Shown here in pieces: positions 22,868-32,239 of a stretch of DNA of 64,000 nt. Origin of the DNA: Chelonoidis abingdonii (lineage: Eukaryota > Chordata > Testudines > Testudinidae); assembly GCF_003597395.2 (NCBI RefSeq), contig NC_133774.1, positions 33,060,221 to 33,124,220 of the forward strand, written 5' to 3'. The notes under the pieces were generated by a model. It was not told the origin of the DNA. It worked only from the letters and a program-made list of their open reading frames with translations, and ran no database searches. Position 1 is the stretch's first letter; every line of letters begins with the position of its first letter. A program made the translations under genes and the position numbers.

Positions 22868-23699
22868 TAGGGTATTTCTACACTGGCAGAGTTACAGCAC
22901 CGGCAGTTACAGCATCGCTCAGAGAGCGCTGAAGGGAAACTGCTGCTGTTTGTTCACACTGTCAGCTGCCTGCACGATACTGTGTTCACACTTGTGGAAC
23001 TTGTAGCGGTATTCAGAGTGGTGCACTCTGGGCAGCCACCCCACAGAGGATCTCTTGTCTTCTTCCGCTAAGACTTGTGCGAAGGTGGAAGGGGTCATGG
23101 GGCATCCTAGGTCCTGTCCCAAGACCCCCGTGATGCCTTGCTTTGCATCCCAGCAATCCCTGTGCTTCTGTCCACATTTGGCCCCATCCTTCAACAGTTT
23201 GTGTACTGTGCATTCTGCATCTTCGGTCTGCAGCAATGGATCCCGCACTGTTAACCAATATGCTGCTTGCTCTCACTAACACATCATGAGTGGCAGTGGA
23301 GTTATTCCTTAAACTACAAAGGTACGAGGAGTTTAAAATTGATCTTGCCACATGTAGTAGCTGCAACACGAGATTGCTTGTGGCATTCATGTAGGTGCTG
23401 ACCCCAGTGAAATGTCACTTTTGAGCTCGGGATACAAACATTGAGTGGTGAAATCACATCATCATGCACGTCTAGGATGACGAGCAGTGACTGCAGATCT
23501 TTTGGATGAGGAAAACCACATTCATGGGACTGTGTGGTGAGCTTGCCCCAGCCCTGCAGCGCAAGGACCTGAGAATGAGAGCTGCCCTGCCGTTGGAGGA
23601 GCACGTGGCGATTGTACTATGGAACCAGTTTAGAGTGGGAAAGTTGATCGTTAAACTTTCTGTGGGTTGACAGAAGTGTGTAAGGCCATTAATCGCATC
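22868..23699 (+). mobile_element. PIF/Harbinger element, left part
   Basis: Begins near 'gggtatttctacactggcag' and includes short internal repeats of 'agttacagcacc' and 'agttacagcatc'. The transposase N-terminal region lies near its right end. The hAT insertion at 23708 interrupts it and it resumes at 25955. Exact left terminus and 3-bp target duplication not fixed. Confidence 0.6.
23500..23670 (+). pseudogene. Harbinger transposase, N-terminal remnant
   Basis: Fifty-six open codons and a stop: 'FWMRKTTFMGLCGELAPALQ', then 'RKDLRMRAALPLEEHVAIVL', then 'WNQFRVGKLIVKLSVG'. This is the region before the catalytic core in HARBI1-type transposases. Compared with the family as I remember it, residues between the 'VLW' and 'NQF' blocks are deleted. 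Upstream codons are interrupted by stops. The family cuts and pastes DNA with a DDE nuclease together with a Myb-like partner. Confidence 0.72.
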
Positions 23700-23791
23700 C
23701 TGCTCTGCAGGGCCAGCTTTAGGAAGTGCGGGGCCCAATTCGAACATTTTTGGCGAGGCCCTTGCAGGGAAGACTAAAAAGGAAAAAAAAA

Positions 23792-24424
23792 NNNNNNNNN
23801 NNNNNNNNNNNNNNNNNNNNNNNNNNNNNNNNNNNNNNNNNNNNNNNNNNNNNNNNNNNNNNNNNNNNNNNNNNNNNNNNNNNNNNNNNNNNNNNNNNNN
23901 NNNNNNNNNNNNNNNNNNNNNNNNNNNNNNNNNNNNNNNNNNNNNNNNNNNNNNNNNNNNNNNNNNNNNNNNNNNNNNNNNNNNNNNNNNNNNNNNNNNN
24001 NNNNNNNNNNNNNNNNNNNNNNNNNNNNNNNNNNNNNNNNNNNNNNNNNNNNNNNNNNNNNNNNNNNNNNNNNNNNNNNNNNNNNNNNNNNNNNNNNNNN
24101 NNNNNNNNNNNNNNNNNNNNNNNNNNNNNNNNNNNNNNNNNNNNNNNNNNNNNNNNNNNNNNNNNNNNNNNNNNNNNNNNNNNNNNNNNNNNNNNNNNNN
24201 NNNNNNNNNNNNNNNNNNNNNNNNNNNNNNNNNNNNNNNNNNNNNNNNNNNNNNNNNNNNNNNNNNNNNNNNNNNNNNNNNNNNNNNNNNNNNNNNNNNN
24301 NNNNNNNNNNNNNNNNNNNNNNNNNNNNNNNNNNNNNNNNNNNNNNNNNNNNNNNNNNNNNNNNNNNNNNNNNNNNNNNNNNNNNNNNNNNNNNNNNNNN
24401 NNNNNNNNNNNNNNNNNNNNNNNN
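23792..24424. other. Assembly gap (633 N)
   Basis: A run of N. It falls inside the hAT insertion, after an A-rich tract. Open frames reported across it are meaningless. Confidence 1.
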
Positions 24425-24649
24425 AAAAGTCTGGGAGGGAAAGGAGGGGATGGTTATTTCTCCTTGTTTTTAAGACCCAAGGGTTTGGGTCTGTGGGTCC
24501 CCAGGGAGGTTTTGGGGGAACAGAAAGTGTGCCAAACACTATATTTGGCTGGTGCAGCGTTATCAGATCTAGCTAGGAATAAGCTTAGAAGGTGTCCATG
24601 CAGGTCCCACTTTGGACGCTAAAGTTCAACTGGGGGAAATACCTTGACA
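24425..24649 (+). repeat. LTR 3' fragment
   Basis: Resembles the last 230 bp of the LTR at 27831-28794: a 'gtctggg' start, 'ggtccccagggaggttttgg', a 'ggcactg/gccaaacact' block, 'tttggacgctaa' and a terminal 'ttgaca'. It is more diverged than the 28.6 and 29.7 kb copies. Its 5' portion is lost in the gap. Confidence 0.65.
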
Positions 24650-25079
24650 CCCACACTCCTCGTCTCCATTGTGCCAACCCTGCTGCACCCCTGCGGCCCT
24701 GCTGAAGCCAGCCCACCCCACACCCCTGTCTCAGCCAGCCCTGCACCCGTTGCCCAGCCTGCAGCCAACCCTACCTCCAATCAGCCCCTGCCTGCCTACA
24801 ACAGCCCATGTCGCTGCTGCCCTGCAGTTCCAGGCAGTAACCCTGCACACCTGCTTCAATGAGGGGGCAGAGCGCTGGAACCACACATGTGCACACCCCA
24901 GGGAATAGCGGGGACCCATCATGTGAAACAGCGGTCATTAATAACCAATCAACAGCATATGATGCAATGTACATAATATATATTTTTTTTATTATAGTAT
25001 AGAGAAGTAAATAATACATGGAAAAAATGAAAAAGTGCCTTTTTTTACACCTTAGCACAAACAAAGACTTCCCTCCACC

Positions 25080-25200
25080 AAGATTTGAAAGTATCTTGTC
25101 CCCCCATTGGTCCTCTGGTCAGGTGTCAGCCAGGTTTACTGAGCTGCTTAACCCTTTACAGGTAAAAGAGACATTAACCCTTAACTATCTGTTTATGACA
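25080..25200 (-). repeat. LTR 5' fragment, inverted
   Basis: Its reverse complement starts 'tgtcataaacagatag' and continues with 'ttttacctgtaaagggttaa' and 'cacctgaccagaggaccaat', matching the start of the LTR at 27831. So one hAT insert carries pieces of the same LTR family in both orientations. Confidence 0.7.
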
Positions 25201-25469
25201 GTGGGACTGGCTGGCTTCAGGCAGCGGGGTGCAGCAGCGGTTGGCTGGAGAAAGGGCATGGGGTGCGGGCAGGGCAGGGTTTGCAGGGCAGGGGTGTGTG
25301 GGGGGCTGGCTGGCTTTGGGCAGGGCCGCAGGGTTGTGTGGCAGGGGTTGGCTGGAGACAGGACAGTGGGTTTGGCAGGGGCTGGCTGTGGGCACGGGGT
25401 GCAAAGCTGGCTGCAGGCAGGGGGGATGGGGCTGGTGTGGGCAGGGCAGGGGGTGCAGCAGGGGAGGAT

Positions 25470-25740
25470 GGAGCTCTGGCCCTTTAAATAGCCCCCAAGC
25501 CCCCCACTATCCCAGGGCTCTGGGGCTATTAAAAGGGCCCAGGGCTCCCCTGCTTCTACCCCACCCTGGACCTTTTAAATAGCCGTGGGAGCCCTGGGGA
25601 ATGCATGGGGGTGGCAGGACTCCGGCGGCTATTTAAAGGACTGGGGTGGCAGAGGCAGCTGGAGCCTCGGCCCTTTAAATAGCCCCCAGAGCCCCCTCTA
25701 CCCCAAGGCTCTGGGGGCTATTTAAAGGGCCTAGAGCTCC
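25470..25740. repeat. Palindromic GC-rich array with TTTAAATAG motifs
   Basis: Alternating inverted units: 'ccctttaaatagcccccaag', 'ggggctattaaaagggccc', 'ggaccttttaaatagccg', 'ggcggctatttaaagg', 'ccctttaaatagcccccaga' and 'gggggctatttaaagggcc'. At least five copies occur in about 270 bp and could fold into long hairpins. Related 'ttttaaa...ggccc' blocks occur at 31258-31327. Confidence 0.7.
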
Positions 25741-25961
25741 AGCCGGGAGAGCGGGGCTGCAGGTTACTGCTTGCCATGCTCCGGCCGGAGCTCCAGCCGG
25801 GGCCACGGGGCCACGGAAGACCCCGGAGCAGACCACAGCCGGGGTGAGTAAAAAAAAAAATTAAAAAGGCACCTAAGGTGCGGGGCCCTCTTAGGTGCGG
25901 GGCCCGATTCCCGGGAATCGGGCAAATTGGCCTAAAGCCGGCCCCGCTGCTCTGAAAGACC

Positions 25962-26210
25962 ATGACTTTGGGAAACATGCGTGACATTGTGGATAGCATT
26001 GCACAAATGGGCTTCCCTAACTGTGGAGGGATGATAGATGGCACGCATATTCCAATTTTAGCACCAGATCACTTAGCCATCAAGTACATTAATTGGAATG
26101 GGTATTTTTCAATGGTTCTCCAAGCGCTTGTGGATCACAGTGGGTATTTCACAGATATTAACGCAGGCTGGTCTGGAAAGGTGCATGACACCTGTTCAGG
26201 AAGCTTATAA
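25962..26210 (+). pseudogene. Harbinger transposase, catalytic-core remnant
   Basis: Eighty-two codons. They contain 'GFPNCGGMIDGTHIPILAPD', holding the first catalytic aspartate of the DDE triad in the GxIDGTHI motif, and 'GYFSMVLQALVDHSGYFTDI' followed by 'NAGWSGKVHD', the second conserved block. The frame stops soon after (CSGSL stop), before the third acidic residue. The usual 'RVFRNS' continuation is lost. It is the downstream half of the transposase begun at 23500 and separated by the hAT insertion. Nonfunctional. Confidence 0.8.
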
Positions 26211-26630
26211 TCATTATTGTCCTCACATTTTCCACAAACTGTGTTCATTATGGAAGATATCTCACTGCTGAGGGTGAGCAGGGAATCAAGAAAGGGTCTT
26301 TTCCAAGACTATGGCTTCTGCCCTGGCCCTTATGCAGCTTGCCTGTGTGCAGCAATGGTCCCTCACCCCGTGATGGCAGAGTGGCGCAGGAAAGTTAACC
26401 TTAATGGGACAAGAAACAAAGCAGCTCTGCCAAAGAACCTGCAGCGGTGGATTGCCCAGTATCTCGGAGAGTTTTGTGGAGATCTCTGAGGCAGATTCCC
26501 ATGAAGAAAGGGAATCAACATCCTGTTCTGGCACTAAGACTAGGTATGTGGTGGTATGCGCATCATGCAGACACAAGCCTGCTTTCTCCAACCTCCTGTC
26601 CCCAGTAACTCACTTCAGCGATTCCCAAAA

Positions 26631-26840
26631 TCAAAGCCACTTACCAGGGGCCTCCTCTCCTGTTTGCACTTCGGCAAGCTCCAACAGCTGTGGCTGGCTA
26701 GTCTTCTCCGTGGTAGAAAACAGCTCCTGGCTGCATGCATCTCTGACCTCTGAGTCATTCTCTGCCTCTGGGTCCCCCTCCCCCTCCACATCCTTATCCA
26801 AGATTTCCTCCTCCTGGCTCAGTCCACACTTGACTGGCAC
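26631..26840 (-). pseudogene. Myb/SANT-like Harbinger partner protein, C-terminal remnant
   Basis: Minus-strand peptide 'MPVKCGLSQEEEILDKDVEG' followed by an acidic stretch, then 'CSQELFSTTEKTSQPQ' and 'TGEEAPGKWL'. The acidic E/D-rich run followed by QxLFSTxE and GEEAP is how I remember the tail of turtle Harbinger-encoded Myb/SANT-like proteins, which bind transposon ends. The Myb helices are not visible. Position and antisense orientation relative to the transposase fit a two-gene Harbinger layout. Confidence 0.5.
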
Positions 26841-26915
26841 TTAAGCCACCGAAGTATCTACAGTGGCCTTCAAAGTGGAGGTAGAGTCACCCCCAAGGTA
26901 GAGTCCGCTGGTTGG

Positions 26916-27830
26916 ATATGAAAAATACTCAATAAAAATATATCCTAAAATGACCCTTAATAGGAGGCATGGATCAGTTTTCATGTTGCACTCCCCATCA
27001 GTACCTAGCCAAGCTAATGATCCTACCAGCAGACCAAATTCAGTGATGAATCCTGGTCACATGTCACCTGAGGCATGTTGCACATACACTAAGAAGAAGA
27101 CCCTTAATCACAGGATATATAAAAGTATAGCTTGATCAGGTCACTCAATTAATTTGGTGAGAAATATTCATAATTACCACAAGAATCATCTACATTCATT
27201 GAAAGATATATTCTGAATGATACTTATAGAAGTCCACACTATACTTGAGTGAGGATAGCTGGCAAGGAAATGTACTACAAATGGAGAGATTTGATTAACC
27301 AAATCAATCATAGGGCCAGATTTGGCCCAGGGACTTTATAAAAGAGAAAGTCACAGTCCATTCCCTTCTTTGGCAGTCCTTGCCATGCTGTGACTAATTT
27401 GGGGCCTTCTGCAAACTAGTTCTTACTCATGCATAGTGTCTTGCTGGAGACAATGAGACTATTTGTGTGAGTAAGAGAGTGTGCAGGACTGGGCCCTTAA
27501 ATGGCAAACTCCTTTTTGGTCCTGATCCTGCAACCTTTATATGTGTGAATATTCCCATACTAAGACAAGTCAATATTCAAAGTCCACACTTTTAAAGATA
27601 CAGTAAAACACTGATTTAAGTCTTTATGCCTTTTTTATCTATAGAATATCTTCTTCACTTTGAGATTCTGATGGAAAACTCTCCTCAATATCGCTGAAGT
27701 TCTTTGCACAAGTGATAAGGAGCACTGCCTTGGCAGACTGCAAGGAGTAGATAGCAATGAAATTAGAGCTGTGAAGGCAGATACTGATAGGAAAGAAACC
27801 TGGAAACGGATTCCTATAGTTATGTGCAAT
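26916..27830. other. Intergenic, nothing recognised
   Basis: No gene or bounded repeat. AT-rich. Confidence 0.5.
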
Positions 27831-28794
27831 TGTCATAAATAGATAGCTAGGGTTAATGTTTCTTTTACCTGTAAAGGGTTAACAAAGGGAACCAAACACC
27901 TGACCAGAGGACCAATCAGGAAACCGAATTTTTCAAAGTAAGGGTGGGAACCTCTGGAGGTTTTTGGCTTTGTTTTCGGTCTTTTTGTTTTCCTCGGCTG
28001 TGAGTAAACAAGCTTTTCCTCTATCTCCAATCTTCTGTCTACACTTCTACTACCAACTTGTGAGTACAAAGGTAGCAAAGCAATAAGCTGTTATATGCTT
28101 TGTTTTGTATTTACATGTGTGTACTTTGCTGGACCGGTTCAAATTGGCTATTTTTTGAATCAGACTGTTTATTCCTATTTTCTTATAAGCAATAGCCCTG
28201 TATTGATCTCTGAATGCAGTGTTTAGTTTATATGTATTTTCTTTCTTTTTATATAAAGTTTTCTTTGTAAAACTTGTTGGAGTTTCTTTTCCTAGTTAGG
28301 CAAGGGGATAGAAATTTCTGTGCCAGGGGTACTGTCTCTCTTAAGGACAGGCAGGGAGGAGGGGAAGCACTACGCTCTGTGTTTACCTCTCCTATGGTCC
28401 CAGGGCGGGAAGAAGCTACAGGGGAAGAGAGAAAGAATCATCTCTGGTTCCTTGTGTTTGAGGGTTGTCTCTTCGTGGAAGAAAGGAGACAGGTTTTCTT
28501 GGTATTGTGATGTAAAGAGATTACATCAGGCACTCTCAGTTAGCCCAGAGAGCAAAGTCTGGGTGGGAGAAGGAGGGGGAAGGGAAGAGGAGGATTTTTC
28601 CCTTGCCAGTGACTCAGAGCTTCTGGGTCTTGGGGGTTCCCCAGGGACGATTTTGGGGGGCTCAAGTGTACCAGGCACTGAATCCTGGTTGGTGGCAGCG
28701 AGATCAGACCCAAGCTGGTAAAAGCTTGGGGGAGTTCATGTTAAGCCCCCAGATTTTGGACGCTAAGGTCCAGATTTGGGAAGGAGGCATGACA
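27831..28794 (+). mobile_element. LTR of a retroelement, about 964 bp
   Basis: Starts 'tgtcataaatagatagc' and ends 'gaaggaggcatgaca', with matching TGTCAT/ATGACA termini. Partial relatives lie at 24425-24649, 25080-25200 (inverted) and 29655-29847, which confirms a repeat family. The stretch 28215-28300 is T-rich with 'tttttatataaagttttctt', a possible transcription or polyadenylation region. No clear flanking duplication (left 'gcaat', right 'ctgga') and no retroviral genes, so either one LTR of a deleted provirus or a recombined solo LTR. Confidence 0.7.
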
Positions 28795-29424
28795 CTGGAG
28801 ATGCCACACCTCCAATGGGGGCAGCGTGGAAATTAATAATGGAAGATCATTTTGTGAAATTAACCGCCATGACAAGAAATTTGTTCTCTGTTTCCTATTT
28901 CACACGCTGTGGTGTTATTAGAGGAATCAGTAACAGATTTTTTACTTATATTAATTAAACAGTTAATTTTATGTAACCAAGCAAAAACTTAGTGTCACTT
29001 TTTTTTCTCTGTTCTAGCAGAATGAATTGAATTTGTGACTTTTCTGGAAAGTGCAGCAAAGATTAAATGTGGGGAGTTTCCAGTCTCCATGTTTGTGAGC
29101 TGATGTTTTCTCTGACAGGTAGTGCCTGCAATTGGAAATACCAGAGGAATCATCTAAGGCTGGTGTACGCGGGCGGCAAGTTAACGCAGAGCAACACTCT
29201 GAGGGTGTGACTCCCAACCCATAGAGTGAAGGTACCTAAGCGCTGATTAGATAGTGGCTCTGTCAATGTAGCTAATTAGAGGGAGAGAAAACCCTCTAGT
29301 CATGTCTGCTCCAGAAAGAGCTACAGCAAGTGTTTAATTGTGTGGAAGAGCGGAAACTAGATCTGGCCCTCCAGTTCACACTGTGGATGCTCAGCACTAA
29401 GACTACAATAACAGCACAGTGCTT
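28795..29424. other. Sequence between LTR copy and tRNA-like relic
   Basis: No gag, pol or other frame is recognisable. If the two flanking LTR copies belonged to one element, this would be its deleted interior, but nothing in the sequence proves that. Confidence 0.4.
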
Positions 29425-29507
29425 GCTAGTTTTGGCAGGATTTGAACCTGCGCAGGGAGACCCTAATGGATTGCTATCCATCACCTTAAACCACTCGCCA
29501 CAACTAC
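29425..29507 (-). pseudogene. tRNA-Ser-like relic
   Basis: Reverse complement begins 'gtagttgtggcgagtgg', has 'aaggtgatgga' and 'tccatta' forming an anticodon-type stem, a short variable arm ('gggtctccc') as in class II serine tRNAs, and an intact B-box 'ggttcaaatcc'. Defects relative to a serine tRNA: one base missing in the D-arm (ggcgag for ggccgag), an extra T in the D-loop, a six-base anticodon loop 'tagcaa' and a weak acceptor 3' strand. The long variable arm and B-box point to Ser. I judge it a pseudogene. Confidence 0.6.
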
Positions 29508-29527
29508 TCATGTGATAAAACCTCCCT

Positions 29528-29654
29528 NNNNNNNNNNNNNNNNNNNNNNNNNNNNNNNNNNNNNNNNNNNNNNNNNNNNNNNNNNNNNNNNNNNNNNNNN
29601 NNNNNNNNNNNNNNNNNNNNNNNNNNNNNNNNNNNNNNNNNNNNNNNNNNNNNN
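29528..29654. other. Assembly gap (127 N)
   Basis: Run of N lying directly before the second LTR copy, so the start of that copy is missing. Confidence 1.
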
Positions 29655-29847
29655 GGATTTTCCCTTGCCAGTGACTCAGAGCTTCTGGGTCTTGGGGGTT
29701 CCCCAGGGACGATTTTGGGGGGCTCAAGTGTACCAGGCACTGAATCCTGGTTGGTGGCAGCGAGATCAGACCCAAGCTGGTAAAAGCTTGGGGGAGTTCA
29801 TGTTAAGCCCCAGATTTGGGACGCTAAGGTCCAGATTTGGGAAGGAG
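29655..29847 (+). repeat. LTR 3' fragment, near-identical to 28592-28786
   Basis: About 193 bp match the end of the LTR at 27831-28794 with only a few differences (two homopolymer-length changes and one small substitution near 'ttggga'). It breaks off at 29847, eight bases short of the LTR end, into unrelated 'aagcttataacagc'. Confidence 0.8.
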
Positions 29848-30100
29848 AAGCTTATAACAGCAATTTGTAGAATTGCTGCGTGTGTGTATTCAGAACACTT
29901 ACTTTTGCTTTGTTACAGGAAGAAAATTTGTTTCAGCCTAGTGTATTTGGAGTTGATGCAGGTTGGGAAGTAACATTCATCTCCCAGGGGAAAGGGTATG
30001 GGCTACCATAGAACATGGCATAGCAGCTGCATCCTTCACGGCCAATTACTAGGAGTACTTGGACCATTGGATCTGCAGAATTGTGAATCCACAGGCCCAC
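29848..30100. other. Spacer, nothing recognised
   Basis: No gene or repeat recognised. Confidence 0.4.
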
Positions 30101-30179
30101 TGTCAGCCCAGACCCAAAGTGACTGTAACAGCAGTGATCTTTCTCCTTTAAGGGGTCAGCCAGCCTGATCATGGCATGG

Positions 30180-30845
30180 CCCTGTCAGGTTTCAGGAGTT
30201 TTGATGTACACAAGCGCTTTGGAAATGGGAGAGGCATATATTAGGAGAGAAGAAGCGGGAATAGTTAGTGGTTGAGGAAAAACCTGTGTTACTGTTCCTT
30301 CAAGATCAGGAGCCTTGTAAGACAAAGTGCCCCACTCCCAGCCAAATAGGAGAAGCCCTGAGAAGAAGGGCAGTGCATATGCTAACTCTTCCCAAGCAGG
30401 AGGAGGTGTGCTGAGCCCTCCCAGCCTAGGGATGGAAGGACTGAGTGGAAAGGGGCCCATTGGGAGAAGCTGGCTGCTGACTGAAGCTGGCTTGAATTAA
30501 ACCCAGCTCCAGAGAGAGGGCTGGGAGACTTCTGATCTAAGGAGAGGAAGCCTATCTGAACTATTATATGGACCCCCAAAGAAGCATTGTCAGACTCCTG
30601 AACTTAAGTGAGGAAGCCTGTTTGAATTAGCATCTAGACCCCAGAAGAAGGTTTGGACTGGAGGGGTAATGTTTTGTATTGGTAAAAATGTTAATAAATA
30701 AGACCCCACAAAGGGGATCTTCTTCTCAGTACTTTAGTCTGGAATAAATTATTGCAAGAATCAAGGAGCTGCGGGCAGTATGCCCGCAGGGCCATCCAGT
30801 GCCACAAAGAGGGTGGTTGGAGGCAGAGCCCTTCTACAGTTGTCT
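30180..30845 (+). repeat. LTR-like repeat
   Basis: Contains duplicated 'gaggaagcct' blocks, 'aatgttaataaataagaccc' (poly(A)-signal-like) and then 'caaggagctgcgggcagtat' with 'gcccgcagggccatccagtg', a repeat tail I associate with turtle LTRs. Termini not resolved; no coding. Confidence 0.45.
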
Positions 30846-30989
30846 TTATAGGGCCTCATGGAGACTATTTCCTGATACCTCTGCAGGGCCACACAGTTGG
30901 CTGACCCTGCAGGGCAACCCAGGATTGTGAGGCCACTCACTAATACCTGCCCTCAGTGTCAGAAGCCTTGTTTGTACCTGCAAGGGATC

Positions 30990-32232
30990 AGCTCCCTGAC
31001 ACTCCCAGCCACAGGCAATGCAAGCACACGCATCTCTGCAGGCCCGCCAACAGAAATTCCAGGCCCCAGGGCTGGGGGGCCATCTCTAGGGGGTGGGGCC
31101 TGAGGCAGAAGTGATGAATCTGTCACTTCTGGGACCAGCTGTCACTCCTACGCGTGCACGACCACTCTGGGCCCCAAGGTTTGGGAGCCTCGCAGGCCGG
31201 CACGATTGGTCAGCACAGTCACACATGTGCCTAGGAGACCTGTGGCCTGCCCAGGCAATTTAAAAAGGCCCAGGACTCCTGGCCACTGCAGCAGAGTCAG
31301 CTGGGGAGCCCCAGGCCCTTTTAAATCACTCGGGTTCTTGGACAATTGCTCCCTTTGCCCCCCAGTCGGTGGACCTGCATCTCTGTCCAAGCAGGCTCCA
31401 CTGTCCCTCCTGCAAGCTAGCAAGAGGCACACTCCAACCTCCAGGCAACCCCCCTGTAGTGTCCAGCCTCTGTTTCACTGGATGCTCTCAGAATTACCAG
31501 CTCCTCTGTTCCAAAAGGAACAGTGCACCAAACACAGCTTACTAGTTACACTTAGAACACAGCTCCACTTAACACAAAGCACTTAGATTTGTTCATAGAG
31601 AAAAGCAAGTGTAAGTTTATTTAACAAAGAACAGAGATTCCTAAGCTAGCAAACAGAAATATAGGAAACAAAGGGTTGCATACAAAATGAGACCATATTC
31701 TATAGCTGAAACTCAACAAGAAGCCATCTTGTCTAATAAGGTTCTGCTTACCCAAAAGTCCTTCTCTGTGTTTTTTAGCCAGGATGGCTGAGGTTCTACT
31801 TTCAAGAGACAAAGACCACTGGCAGCTTATTTCCCCCATGCAGGATGCCAGGGTGTGTTTTTGCACGCCCTAGAGATTAGATCAGTTCTCTGTTGTCAGC
31901 TAAAGGAGGGTGTCCCACTCCCACACTGTTTACTGTTAATTTTCCTTCTGAAGTCACCACAAACTGTTTATTAGCACTTGACTCAGTATGCCAATAGACT
32001 TCTATTGGAGTACACACAATACACAATGGTCAGCTAGAGAGATAAGTGACTCCTACCTCCTGTCTGGCAGAATCTGGCTTAACCCGCCATTCACTACAAT
32101 GCCTTGAGAATCTAATTTACAATCTCTCTGTGTATGTGTGTGTATGTATATATACATATATATATATATATAAATCTCCTTGCATATTATTTGCACCTAT
32201 GTTTTGCAAAGATTGGAAAGACCAGTGTGACA
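30990..32232 (-). repeat. LTR-like repeat with GC-rich insertion
   Basis: Layout parallels the LTR elements at 11951 and 60081: GC-rich left part, antisense poly(A)-like 'gtaagtttatttaac' near 31613, then AT-rich right part to 'ccagtgtgacaca' near 32232. The GC-rich block 31040-31330 contains inverted 'ggccccagggc' style units and 'tttaaaaaggcccagg' / 'aggcccttttaaatc', resembling the array at 25470. Boundaries are approximate. Confidence 0.4.
32127..32174. repeat. (TG/TA)n microsatellite
   Basis: 'tctgtgtatgtgtgtgtatg' passes into 'tatatacatatatatatata'. Simple repeat. Confidence 0.9.
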
Positions 32233-32239
32233 CAGGCTT

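Larger units (their letters stand above)
23708..25946. mobile_element. hAT element inserted in Harbinger, perfect 8-bp target duplication
   Basis: CTGCTCTG at 23700-23707 is repeated at 25947-25954. Left terminus 'cagggccagctttagg'; right terminus in reverse complement 'cggggccggctttagg'. Both flanks are Harbinger transposase sequence that continues across the insert. Inside are an assembly gap (23792-24424), LTR-derived pieces in both orientations (to 24649 and about 25080-25200) and a GC-rich palindromic array (25470-25740). No transposase frame is visible, though the gap hides 633 bp. Confidence 0.9.
25955..26915 (+). mobile_element. PIF/Harbinger element, right part
   Basis: Resumes directly after the hAT target duplication with transposase sequence, followed by damaged sequence and the antisense Myb/SANT-like remnant. 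The right terminus of the element is not resolved; repeat character fades by about 26915. Confidence 0.65.

Noticed and set aside
23472..24622. Very long open frames of 298 and 355 codons
   Set aside because: Most of their length is the N gap; the real parts are hAT, LTR and Harbinger sequence.
29425..29507. Functional tRNA-Ser gene
   Set aside because: The D-arm lacks a base, the anticodon loop has six bases and the acceptor stem is weak.
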